Shown here: positions 1-8,451 of the stretch, one piece after another
Position numbering within the stretch: the stretch's first letter is position 1
Layout of the letters: each line of letters starts with the position of its first letter
Origin: Pontibacter burrus
GTDB taxonomy: Bacteria > Bacteroidota > Bacteroidia > Cytophagales > Hymenobacteraceae
Direction: 5' to 3'
DNA: 64,000 nt
Assembly: GCF_010686685.1 (NCBI RefSeq)
Contig: NZ_JAAGWD010000010.1
Location: forward strand, 1-64,000
Notes under the pieces: model-generated
What the model was told of the DNA's origin: nothing
Seen by the model: only the letters and a program-made list of their open reading frames with translations
Database searches by the model: none
Program-made: the position numbers and the translations under genes

Positions 1-144
1 ACAGCGGTGCTTCGGGCCTGGCTTTTACAGTTAAAGCTAGGTGAGGAATGCGCAACCTTGCCTGCTCCATAATCCTTTATTCTTATAGCCATCGTATCCC
101 TGTTGGCTGCTCGATCAAACAAAAGCCAATTGATAACTAATATT
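1..144. other. Window edge, no callable gene
   Basis: Short open frames on the plus strand reach the left edge. One stops at 70-72 and another at 42-44. They could be the 3' end of an upstream gene, but too few residues are visible to name it. No RNA gene motif was recognised. Confidence 0.3.
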
Positions 145-185
145 AAAAAAGGCGCCCCAACATTTTATTGAGACGCCTTTCTTTA
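145..185. terminator. Intrinsic terminator downstream of aspA
   Basis: A stem pairs AAAGGCG with CGCCTTT around an 18-20 base loop. An A-run lies on one side and a T-rich stretch on the other, so it can act in both directions. It lies 60 bases beyond the aspA stop on the minus strand. Confidence 0.7.
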
Positions 186-244
186 TAAGCCTATAGAAGT
201 ATCAGACATTTTCTAAACTATAGTCTGATATGAATATATGCGGT

Positions 245-1654
245 TTAGCTAGCTATGAATTTAGGATTTAGCAAGTTCTCTATGGAGAAGATCTCATCCC
301 ATTTAGATTGCTCAATCAGATTACGCTCAATTACTGTGATTTGGTGTACTGATTTACCAGTTTGCAACGCTTCTTTAGCAATTGAAGATACAGTTTCATA
401 ACCCAGGATTGGATTCAGTGATGTTACGATGCCGATGCTGTTCATTACCATATTCTTGCAAATCTCTTCATTTGCTGTAATCCCGATCACACATTTTTCT
501 GTTAAGGTGTTGCAGGCATTTTGTAAGTAAGAAAGAGATGAGAATAAACTATAAGCTATAACTGGTTCCATTACGTTTAATTGTAATTGACCTGCTTCAG
601 CTGCCATTGTTATAGTTACATCAGCACCTACAACATAATAAGCCGTTTGGTTAACAACTTCTGGTATTACAGGATTCACTTTTCCAGGCATAATGGAAGA
701 ACCAGGCTGCATACGAGGCAGGTTAATCTCATTAAGTCCTGCGCGTGGACCAGAGGATAGCAAGCGCAGATCGTTACATATTTTCGAGATTTTAATTGCG
801 GTACGCTTTAATACGCCAGATACCTGCACATAAGCACCAGTGTCGCATGTAGCTTCTATCAGGTCTTCGGCAAGAACAACCGGAATGCCAGTTAGCTCTG
901 CCAAATGTCGGGTCACAATTTCTGGATATCCTTCCGGTGCATTTATGGAAGTACCAATAGCAGTTGCTCCCATATTGATCTCACAAATCAGTGCTCTTGC
1001 TTCTTCCAGCCTCAGGATATCTTCTTTTATAGTTGTAGAGTAACCATGGAATTCGGCACCCAACGTCATTGGTACTGCATCCTGTAGCTGGGTTCTTCCC
1101 ATCTTGAGCACTTCCTTAAACTCTTCCCCTTTCTGCCCAAATGCCTGTTGCAAGCTGTTCAAGACGCTTATTACTTTCCCAATCTTAACATATAATGCTA
1201 AGCGGAAAGCAGTAGGGTACGCATCGTTAGTTGATTGTGAGAAGTTTACATGATTATTAGGGTGAAGGTATTGGTAAGCTCCTTTCGGATGGCCCATAAT
1301 CTCGAGACCAATATTTGCGATTACCTCATTCGCATTCATGTTTACAGATGTTCCGGCACCACCTTGTATCATATCTGTAACAAACTGGTCGAGGTACTCA
1401 CCATTTATAAGCTTGTCGCATGCCTTACAGATAGCTTCGGCTATTTTAGGATCAAGTACGCCACATTCCAGGTTTGCAAGCGCTGCAGCCTTTTTTACAT
1501 AGCCGAATGCCTGAATCAACAGGGGCTCTTTAGAGATCGGAATGCCGGTAATATTAAAGTTTTCTAAGGCTCTCAGGGTCTGGATGCCATAGTATACTTC
1601 ATTCGGGATATCTTTCTCCCCGAGGAAATCATGTTCTTTTCTAAATGTGTTCAT
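245..1654 (-). CDS. aspA: Aspartate ammonia-lyase (aspartase)
   Basis: This enzyme would deaminate L-aspartate reversibly to fumarate and ammonia in the cytoplasm, linking amino-acid catabolism to the TCA cycle. The 469-residue length is normal for the aspartase/class II fumarase superfamily. The superfamily signature GSSIMPGKVNP is present near residue 320 and carries the catalytic loop serine. The conserved segments GGAGTSVNMNANEV and QSTNDAYPTAFR are also visible. Aspartase is preferred over fumarase C because of the N-terminal EHDFLGEKDIP and YYGIQTLRALENF segments, which are typical of AspA. The gene starts 36 bases after the RNase D stop on the same strand, so co-transcription is possible. 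A hairpin terminator follows. Confidence 0.93.
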   Translation of the reverse strand: MNTFRKEHDFLGEKDIPNEVYYGIQTLRALENFNITGIPISKEPLLIQAFGYVKKAAALANLECGVLDPKIAEAICKACDKLINGEYLDQFVTDMIQGGAGTSVNMNANEVIANIGLEIMGHPKGAYQYLHPNNHVNFSQSTNDAYPTAFRLALYVKIGKVISVLNSLQQAFGQKGEEFKEVLKMGRTQLQDAVPMTLGAEFHGYSTTIKEDILRLEEARALICEINMGATAIGTSINAPEGYPEIVTRHLAELTGIPVVLAEDLIEATCDTGAYVQVSGVLKRTAIKISKICNDLRLLSSGPRAGLNEINLPRMQPGSSIMPGKVNPVIPEVVNQTAYYVVGADVTITMAAEAGQLQLNVMEPVIAYSLFSSLSYLQNACNTLTEKCVIGITANEEICKNMVMNSIGIVTSLNPILGYETVSSIAKEALQTGKSVHQITVIERNLIEQSKWDEIFSIENLLNPKFIAS

Positions 1655-1690
1655 TCTATGCTATGTGTAATCAGCGTGATACAATGCATT

Positions 1691-2878
1691 TTACTCCTGG
1701 TTCTGCTGCGGAACAATAACAGGTGGCGGCAAATTTATATCCAGCCTGTCGGCTGTATCAAAGATAATCTGAGTTGCATATAGTTTAGTACAACGTAATT
1801 GGCCTGTATAACTATAGTCGTTTATGAGGCTTTGGTTTATTACAAGCCTGCCTGCAAACTCTCCGAAATTTTTAACTACATCAGCCTGAATTGTGGTTAG
1901 ATCCTCTTTTCGCTTTTCTGTTTCTGCAGTGCGGAACGGGCGTCTGAATTGATTAACAGGGTAATCGAAGGAGATGTTATTGGCAGCGGCATCTTTCTTT
2001 GCCTGCTCCAACACGCTCATAAGCTTTTTCTCATATGATGAGCGCTTTAGTCTTCCGTGAATCCCCTTTGTGTGGTTAAGCCATTCATGTATATCAACGT
2101 TAGGTTCACTGGCTAACTCAACTAACGCATCGTTCGGAATAATGAATGGGGCAGGTTTGTTCATTTCCATGCCAAGTGCTTCACGGAACTGATAAAGCGC
2201 TTTTAAAATAAACTGACTATAATACGTAAGCCGGGATGCATTTCGCAGGCGAAGGTGCGGATTCTCAGATTCTGTGTAGCGCAGGTTTTCCAGTAAAATG
2301 TCTTCTTCCTGAAGCCAGTTTAATCTGCCAACCCGTTCAATTTCTGCAACTAGTTTGGTTTTTACCTGGTGCAGGTAAACCACATCCAGTGCGGCATAGT
2401 GTAGTTGCTGCTCCGTTAGCGGGCGTTTATTCCAGTTACTCGATTGCTGCGACTTATCAATTTCGATACCGAACTCTTCTTTCAGAACTGTGGCAAGCGA
2501 TGAGCGCTCATAGTTTAGAATCTTAGCTGCTACATCAGTATCCATCACATTTCGGATTCGGCATCCCATTTTATCAAGTAATAAAATGTCGTTGTTAGAG
2601 TGATGGATTATTTTGGTTATAGTCTGGTCCTCAAAAAGCGTGAAGAGCAGCCTTAAATTTTCAATTTCAAAGGGATCGATAATATAGCACCGTCCGTTGC
2701 CAGCCGTAATCTGTACCAGGCACAGATTAAAGCCATAGGTAAACCGGTTCTGATCAAATTCCAGGTCAAGCGCTAGCTCTTTATAGTTACTCAAATCAGC
2801 TACAGCCTGAGCAAGGCCCTCAGGTGTACTGACCAACTCTATGGTGATTCTGTTATTCGTTAGGGTAGTAAATTCCAT
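1691..2878 (-). CDS. rnd: Ribonuclease D (DEDDy 3'-5' exoribonuclease with HRDC domain)
   Basis: The N-terminal half is a DEDDy exonuclease domain, with metal-binding D38/E40 in LALDLEFDQ, the Exo II segment HHSNNDILLL and Exo III YAALDVVYL. The C-terminal half, from about residue 215, is an HRDC-like nucleic-acid-binding region ending in a Pro/Gln-rich tail. The family trims tRNA and other stable RNA 3' ends. The 395-residue length fits the Bacteroidota form. It lies upstream of aspA on the same strand with a 36-base gap, although the two functions are unrelated. Confidence 0.9.
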   Translation of the reverse strand: MEFTTLTNNRITIELVSTPEGLAQAVADLSNYKELALDLEFDQNRFTYGFNLCLVQITAGNGRCYIIDPFEIENLRLLFTLFEDQTITKIIHHSNNDILLLDKMGCRIRNVMDTDVAAKILNYERSSLATVLKEEFGIEIDKSQQSSNWNKRPLTEQQLHYAALDVVYLHQVKTKLVAEIERVGRLNWLQEEDILLENLRYTESENPHLRLRNASRLTYYSQFILKALYQFREALGMEMNKPAPFIIPNDALVELASEPNVDIHEWLNHTKGIHGRLKRSSYEKKLMSVLEQAKKDAAANNISFDYPVNQFRRPFRTAETEKRKEDLTTIQADVVKNFGEFAGRLVINQSLINDYSYTGQLRCTKLYATQIIFDTADRLDINLPPPVIVPQQNQE

Positions 2879-2970
2879 TCCCTAAATTTAACAAGTATTA
2901 TACTTTGTGCACTATAAAAGCGGGGAATGTTTTGCTGAGGACCATCCTTCGGGATATGATAGTATAAAAG

Positions 2971-3004
2971 CAAACGTCTCTGCCTTAATAGAGCAGAGAC
3001 GTTT
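2971..3004 (-). terminator. Intrinsic terminator after the small lipoprotein
   Basis: A 12-base stem pairs AAACGTCTCTGC with GCAGAGACGTTT around a 9-base loop. It lies just downstream of the minus-strand lipoprotein stop at 3029. Confidence 0.75.
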
Positions 3005-3028
3005 AATAAATGATTAATAAAATATTTA

Positions 3029-3247
3029 CTACTGCTGTCCAGGAGGCATTTCATCCACTACTCCATCGTTTACAGTAGTATCCTGTACGGTGGTAGTATC
3101 GGTTTCCATGTCCATATCAGTGTTCCTGTCCAACTGTGTATCAGTTTGTTCTGTAGTTTCTGTTTCAGTAGTATTGTCGCTACCGCCGCAAGCTGTAAAT
3201 GCTGTAAGGGCAAACACAACCAGGGCTGATTTCCATAAATTTTTCAT
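3029..3247 (-). CDS. Small Thr/Asp-rich lipoprotein, unknown function
   Basis: This 72-residue protein has a signal peptide and a lipobox ending TACG, so it should be lipidated at about Cys20. The mature part is a low-complexity chain rich in Thr, Asp, Glu and Gln with no recognisable domain. The ATG at 3247 is chosen because it places the basic MKNLWK directly before the hydrophobic core. An in-frame ATG at 3256 adds only three residues. The protein resembles in composition and layout the lipoprotein at 25656-25883. It has its own terminator. Confidence 0.7.
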   Translation of the reverse strand: MKNLWKSALVVFALTAFTACGGSDNTTETETTEQTDTQLDRNTDMDMETDTTTVQDTTVNDGVVDEMPPGQQ

Positions 3248-3510
3248 ACTTAACATTATTAGTTAAACAACCAATTTTGTACATATTTATACGGCAGTGT
3301 CTTAAAAGTAACCCTGTTGCTATTGTATAATTGTCTTCTTTAAAGGTAACGGCCTGTCTGGGTAAGTGAACGGACCTATTTTAAGGCTTAGGGATTATTA
3401 CAATGTTTTACTGCTATATATAGGTTAAATTAATAATGTTGACATAACTATAACTTTTTCATGATAAGTTATAGATGGGTTAGCTTCAATTAGACTATGG
3501 ACTATAGCTC

Positions 3511-5274
3511 TTACTTAGTAGCTGCACCTTCTGGCTTAGCAGTACTTCCCTGCTCAGATAACATTTTGTCACGTCGCGCTTTAAACTCAGAGTTTTCGTA
3601 CCACAACGGGAAGACAGAACCATTAGCAACGCGGTAACCAACTCTAAAGAACAACTGCAGATCTTCTACTGCTCCTTGCAGGTTCCAGTCTGGGTTTACT
3701 TCGTCTGATAGTTTATGGTAATCATTTGCGGTATAGTTGGCCTGCCACTTCTGTACATAGTCGGCAGGTTGTCCTTTGGCTTTTACCCCTGATTTGGCAT
3801 ACAAAGCAGGAACGCCCTTCTTGGCAAACTCAAAATGGTCGGAGCGGTAGTAAGAGCCGGCTTCTGGGGTTGTTTCCGGCACTATATGGCGGCCCTGGCT
3901 CTGTGCTTCCTGAGCAAGTATATCTTCCAGTTCTGAGTTTCCGAAGCCCATTACCACAACATCTTCGGTTGGGCCATAAGCATTCAGTACATCCATGTTA
4001 ATGTTTGCCAGTGTTTTGTTCAGCGGGTATAGTGGGTTCTGGGCATAATATTTAGAACCTAACAGCCCTTTTTCTTCTGCTGTCACGGCCAATAGCAAAA
4101 TAGAACGCTTCGGTTTTTGCGGAAGGCTGGCAAATGCTTTTCCAATTTCAATAAGCCCGGCTGTACCGGTAGCATTATCAAGGGCGCCGTTATAAATCTG
4201 GTCTCCTGTAAGCTGCGGATCTTTGCCCAGGTGGTCCCAATGGGCGGTGTATACAACGTACTCGTCTTTTAACTTCGGATCGCTGCCTTCTATTTTCGCA
4301 ACTATGTTTCTTGACTTCACTTCGCGCAGTTTGTTTTTGATGCTGAAGTTTGCCTTTGCACCAAGCGCTACAGGTTTAAAATCTTTCTTGGCTGCGGCAG
4401 CTTTTAACTGCTCAAAGTTTTTGCCGGCAGCTGTAAAAAGTTGTTTTGCTTTTTCGTCGGTTATCCAGGATTCAACGGCAACACGGTCCATGTTTTTATT
4501 CGGGTTGCTAATGTCGAAGTTCTCGCGGCTCCAGCTTCCGGAGATTACCTCATAAGGATAACCTGCAGGGCCGGTTTCGTGGATGATAATGGCAGCAGCG
4601 GCTCCTTTCTCGGCAGCAATTTCATATTTATAGGTCCAGCGACCATAGTAGGTCATGGCTTTACCGCCAAACATGGTGGAGTCTAGTTTAGAAGGAACAT
4701 TTGGTGAAGGAACAGGCGGGTCGTTAACCAGCATCACGATCGTTTTACCTTTTACATCCAGCCCTTTGTAGTCGTCCCAACCAAATTCGGGAGCTACAAT
4801 ACCATAGCCAACAAATACAAGGTCAGAATTTTTAACATCTACATTCGGTACAAAGCGTCTTGAAACAGCTACATAATCCGAAGGAAAGTTCAGGTTTATA
4901 GTTTTACCGCCTGCCGTAAAATTTGCATTTGGCTGGGCCGTAAAACCGAACATTGAAACTTCCTGTACATAAGTGCCATCAGGGTTACCTGGTTGTAAAC
5001 CGATGCGTTTGAACTCACGTGTCAGGTAGTTAACCGTTGAATCCTCACCGGGTGTGGCCGGTCCGCGCCCTTCAAACTCATCTGAAGCCAATACCTCGAT
5101 GTTTTTTAGGAGGTCAGTGGCGCTAATGCTGTTCAGTGCAGCGCTCATGCTGGCGGTATCAGCAGTGGCTGTGGTAACATCGGTGTCGTTTTCTTCAGCA
5201 ACCTGGCGTGTATTCTCGTTGCAGCTAAAAGCTATGCCTCCGAGGAGCAGGCTCACTAGTATTGCGTTTCTCAT
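3511..5274 (-). CDS. M28 family zinc aminopeptidase, lipoprotein with PA-type insert
   Basis: This is a predicted exported peptidase of 587 residues. The start at 5274 gives a clean signal peptide with a lipobox ending AFSC. The frame is open upstream to 5364, but that extension is not signal-like. The M28 zinc centre is visible as AHWDHLG near residue 340, [11 protein letters not shown] with the bridging Asp, AVTAEEKG with the general-base Glu near residue 398, and [10 protein letters not shown] with the last His. The region between about residues 130 and 330 has the length and [26 protein letters not shown] content of a protease-associated insert. The family removes N-terminal amino acids from peptides in the periplasm or at the cell surface. 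Confidence 0.88.
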   Translation of the reverse strand: MRNAILVSLLLGGIAFSCNENTRQVAEENDTDVTTATADTASMSAALNSISATDLLKNIEVLASDEFEGRGPATPGEDSTVNYLTREFKRIGLQPGNPDGTYVQEVSMFGFTAQPNANFTAGGKTINLNFPSDYVAVSRRFVPNVDVKNSDLVFVGYGIVAPEFGWDDYKGLDVKGKTIVMLVNDPPVPSPNVPSKLDSTMFGGKAMTYYGRWTYKYEIAAEKGAAAAIIIHETGPAGYPYEVISGSWSRENFDISNPNKNMDRVAVESWITDEKAKQLFTAAGKNFEQLKAAAAKKDFKPVALGAKANFSIKNKLREVKSRNIVAKIEGSDPKLKDEYVVYTAHWDHLGKDPQLTGDQIYNGALDNATGTAGLIEIGKAFASLPQKPKRSILLLAVTAEEKGLLGSKYYAQNPLYPLNKTLANINMDVLNAYGPTEDVVVMGFGNSELEDILAQEAQSQGRHIVPETTPEAGSYYRSDHFEFAKKGVPALYAKSGVKAKGQPADYVQKWQANYTANDYHKLSDEVNPDWNLQGAVEDLQLFFRVGYRVANGSVFPLWYENSEFKARRDKMLSEQGSTAKPEGAATK

Positions 5275-5413
5275 AGTATGATTGTGGTTTAAATTCTGAT
5301 ATAATACAGCACTAAGGCTCCTGGCAGGTGCAAGAAGCCTTAGTGCTATAGTTGCAAACCACAATACGTGGCGTAGCGCATATAGATAATAAGTTAAATA
5401 TAAGCGCTTTCCT

Positions 5414-7519
5414 TTATTGTTTCAAAAGTTTTGCCTGGTATATCTGATCGGGGGTTTTTACAGAGAGCACATAAAAGCCTGCTGCCTGTACCTGAGTAGT
5501 GTCAAGGTGGTAATAGCCATCGGTAGTGCGCTGTGCTGGCAAAAGGGTTTTATGTAGCACAGGCTTGCCGCTCATATCGGTCAGCGTTACCTGTACCGGA
5601 TTGTTGCTGCCGGCAAACCGGATATAATCTGTAAAGGGATTTGGTACAGCCTGAACTATAGTTGATGGTATAAATGGTGCAACAGCACGCGTCTGAGAGT
5701 AACTATAGTCTCCGGAAAAATCCAGCTGCTTCAGCCTGTAGTGAAGTGTAGCATTATGCGCTGGGTTCTTATCAGTATAACTATAGAATTGGGTAATGTT
5801 ACTGTTACCGGTCTTGCTGGCGATAAAATCCAGCACACGGTACGTTTTACCGTCTGTAGATACCTGTATCTCAAAGCCCATATTATCCTTCTCGGACGCT
5901 GTTTGCCATTGAAGTTCTACTACGTGTTGCCTCTTTTGCGCTTTAAAAATAGTCAGCTCTACGGGTAGTGGTAAAATAACCGGAGGAGCCAGCGTATAGG
6001 TGCCGAAACGATTGCTGTTAGTATGGCGCATAGTAGTCTGGTTTACCACAGTGCTTTGCACAGGCATGGCTTCGGAGTTGCGCCCCTTATTGTACAAACT
6101 ATAGGAGTTAAGAGGTTTTGCTTTCAGTTCTTTTGGCAGAAAGGCAAGCTCCATGTCCATACTGAGTGCTGAAATGTCGTTTGTACCTGATCTGCTGATG
6201 TTATATTGACGAGTTATACTTTCAGTGCCATCAGATATCTCGGTAGTAACACCTGTAATGCGCTCAACAGTAATGCTGCCGGGATCAACGTTATTCCGGG
6301 TTAAGGTAATGCCGATGTTCCCAAAGTTCTCTGGCGCTGTTAGCGTAAGTGTTCTGCTGGTTTGCACGTTCCCGATAATGTGCGCATCGTCTGTTTCAAG
6401 TGTCGTTATAACAGCATTGTTGCCGAGCCAGAGCGTATGGTCTCCTGTATTAAGGTGGCTGTTGGTAACGCTGGTCTGGTTGCGGATAGTGACATCGTGC
6501 CGTAACTGTGCCTGCCCGGTGCCCTGGTAGTGCATGTTGTAAAAAGTGGTAGTGCCGTATAGTTGCTGTAGCGTATTTCCCTGCAGTATCACAGTAGAAG
6601 TACCCTCCTGAAATGTGCCGTTGTTTGTCCAGTTGCCACCGACTGTATAAGTTGCTGCGCCAGCTGTAACTGTGCCATTGTTAACTATATCGCTGCCAAT
6701 GACTATAGCTGTAGGCAGCGTAGTTTCAGATTGTAGCAGACCATTGTTTACCAGTTTACCTGCAACCGTGTGGCTATAGTTCCCGGCAGTCAGGCGGGCT
6801 CCGGAATCAATCTGCAAATCGCCTGAAACAGAAAGGTTGGTTGTAGTAACCTTGCGGCTGCTGCCTGCCAGTTGCAGATGGTGGTAAGCCAGCGGAGCTA
6901 TCATTTGTGTAGGAGCAACGTTGCCGGTGTACTTCACAGTACCGGTGCCCTTTGTAAAAGTGCTTTTGCCACCCCGGTTATAGTTGCCAGCAATCTCCAG
7001 CATTGCATTCGTTGTCAGAATATCTCCGTCGTTCGTTATATCTCCTGTTACAGCTATAGTTCCGGCTATGTTTTCTACCTCACAGCCACTGCCTATAATA
7101 AAGGTAGCGGCAACTATAGTTCCACCATTATTAGTAAGGCTGGTGTACCTGCGGTCGTTTCTGGGGTTAAGTGCAAGCGTAGTTGTGCTGAGTGTAGCGC
7201 CAGGTGCAACTATAAGTTCAGATCTATCGCTGCCTTTGCTGCTGTTATGAGGAGGGTAAAGGTTTATGCTGGCGCTGGAGGCCTGCCCGGTTATTGTTAT
7301 CTGGTGCCCTTCGTTAATTTCTACAGCGTGTATGCTTTGTGGTATAACCGATCCAACCCATGTGCCTGCGTCCTGCCAGTTGCCGCTTCGGGCCGATCTT
7401 ATAGTTTGTGCGTGCGCATTATTAACTAGAAACAACAGGCTGATAATTCCTGTTATCAGCAGCAGTATATTTTTTCTCTGGCTGCCAGTTGCTGGGTGTT
7501 GTAACAACTCATTTTCCAT
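5414..7519 (-). CDS. Secreted G8-like protein with T9SS C-terminal sorting domain
   Basis: The 701-residue protein begins with a hydrophobic signal (about residues 17-38). A G8-like start follows, with [17 protein letters not shown] and [11 protein letters not shown], and then a long Thr/Asn/Gly-rich beta-helix-like region to about residue 500. Around residue 520, [13 protein letters not shown] opens a fibronectin-like segment often found before T9SS tails. The last 80 residues have the type A sorting pattern: [12 protein letters not shown], a middle TDMSGKPV strand and a final FYVLSVKTP...AKLLKQ strand. It should be exported by Sec, carried across the outer membrane by T9SS and anchored or released. 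The substrate is unknown. The gene holds about nine CTATAG palindromes, read either as Tyr-Ser or as Ile-Val/Ala. Confidence 0.82.
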   Translation of the reverse strand: MENELLQHPATGSQRKNILLLITGIISLLFLVNNAHAQTIRSARSGNWQDAGTWVGSVIPQSIHAVEINEGHQITITGQASSASINLYPPHNSSKGSDRSELIVAPGATLSTTTLALNPRNDRRYTSLTNNGGTIVAATFIIGSGCEVENIAGTIAVTGDITNDGDILTTNAMLEIAGNYNRGGKSTFTKGTGTVKYTGNVAPTQMIAPLAYHHLQLAGSSRKVTTTNLSVSGDLQIDSGARLTAGNYSHTVAGKLVNNGLLQSETTLPTAIVIGSDIVNNGTVTAGAATYTVGGNWTNNGTFQEGTSTVILQGNTLQQLYGTTTFYNMHYQGTGQAQLRHDVTIRNQTSVTNSHLNTGDHTLWLGNNAVITTLETDDAHIIGNVQTSRTLTLTAPENFGNIGITLTRNNVDPGSITVERITGVTTEISDGTESITRQYNISRSGTNDISALSMDMELAFLPKELKAKPLNSYSLYNKGRNSEAMPVQSTVVNQTTMRHTNSNRFGTYTLAPPVILPLPVELTIFKAQKRQHVVELQWQTASEKDNMGFEIQVSTDGKTYRVLDFIASKTGNSNITQFYSYTDKNPAHNATLHYRLKQLDFSGDYSYSQTRAVAPFIPSTIVQAVPNPFTDYIRFAGSNNPVQVTLTDMSGKPVLHKTLLPAQRTTDGYYHLDTTQVQAAGFYVLSVKTPDQIYQAKLLKQ

Positions 7520-7625
7520 AGTTCATAACAATTTATATGAGAACCTTATGCAATAAGATACCTACCGGGCCAGGCAGCCCGGGACTAATGAAACTGATGT
7601 AAATGAAATGGGTACTGTGGCGGGA

Positions 7626-7931
7626 TTATACTCTATAATATATACGACTCATAGTACTGTCGTATGGGTCGTATTCCGGCCTTATCCTGTAAAAGCGCTT
7701 TTCCAGTATTTTCAAACTCTGAATTTTCTCCAGCATAAAGCAATGCCATCCTACTTTCGCCCCCGGGTTGCTGGCAATCTCGGTGCTCCAGCCGCACAAG
7801 CAATCTTCTTTCTGCTGATTTTGCCCCAACAGGTGTGGCTCAACGAGGTACAACTGACTGTTATAGTAAAATTGTATAAACAGCCTTGCACCGATCGCTT
7901 TCGATAACTCTTCCAGCATTATGTTGCTCAT
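7626..7931 (-). CDS. Small WYL-domain-like protein
   Basis: The 101-residue protein resembles a free-standing WYL fold. FIQFYYNSQLYLVEPHLLG is followed by an LCGW strand, then GWHCFMLEKIQSLKIL and a final beta strand. WYL domains bind ligands and usually sit behind a helix-turn-helix in regulators, but here no DNA-binding part is present. The ATG at 7931 is preferred over the in-frame ATG at 7952 because an unusually good AGGAGG lies at the right spacing before it. That is a feature rarely used in Bacteroidota. The assignment rests on pattern similarity only, and function is unknown. Confidence 0.55.
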   Translation of the reverse strand: MSNIMLEELSKAIGARLFIQFYYNSQLYLVEPHLLGQNQQKEDCLCGWSTEIASNPGAKVGWHCFMLEKIQSLKILEKRFYRIRPEYDPYDSTMSRIYYRV

Positions 7932-8393
7932 AGCTGATTCCTCCTTTTGCATAGTATGCTACTCTGGCTGTTCACTTTTTATATTGTAAAACAGCGCTTC
8001 TCCTGTTTGTTTATGAAAGCTACCTATACAATTAGGCAATTAACAGGAAACAATTCTGTAAAAAGTAACTTTGTATTTATGGGTGATTTATGTACTGTTT
8101 AGTGTGTAATTGTTTTTACTACGCTTTTGAGGATGTTTTTAAAGGTAAGGACAAGCGTTGAAAGTAACATTTTATAGTTTGGGTAGCTGTAGTTGTAGGT
8201 TGTATTTGGAATGGTGTGCATAAAGGCTTTCACAGAATGCTTAGAACCGCTCAACCCTATATTGAGTATACCTTAGCTTAGGTTCTGACAAAAGCTTTTG
8301 CTGCTTAATACAATATGTGCCTCTGTTTTAGCTATATAGTACAGGGGTATGTATTTGTTATACAGGCGTATTTGCTTATGCGATTATGTGAAA
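7932..8393. other. Non-coding region upstream of sucA
   Basis: No convincing gene is present. A TAACTTTG element at 8066-8073 resembles a -7 box but has no partner box and no ORF behind it. The right end leads into the sucA promoter. Confidence 0.4.
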
Positions 8394-8423
8394 TTTGTTT
8401 TTTAAATAATACTTCTAACTTTG
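8394..8423 (+). promoter_or_regulatory. Bacteroidota-type promoter of sucA
   Basis: TTTG at 8394-8397 and TAACTTTG at 8416-8423, separated by 18 bases, match the Bacteroidota -33 TTTG and -7 TAnnTTTG consensus. Transcription would start near 8430, giving a leader of about 20 bases before the sucA ATG at 8452. Confidence 0.7.
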
Positions 8424-8451
8424 CTGATATCACATGCAGTAGTTCTACACT

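Noticed and set aside
6872..7429. Plus-strand open frame opposite the G8-like T9SS gene
   Set aside because: It is Cys/Tyr/Ser-rich and lacks motifs. The minus-strand frame has a clear signal peptide and sorting domain.
8066..8073. TAACTTTG as a second promoter before sucA
   Set aside because: It has no -33 partner and no gene starts within 370 bases of it. It is probably a chance match.
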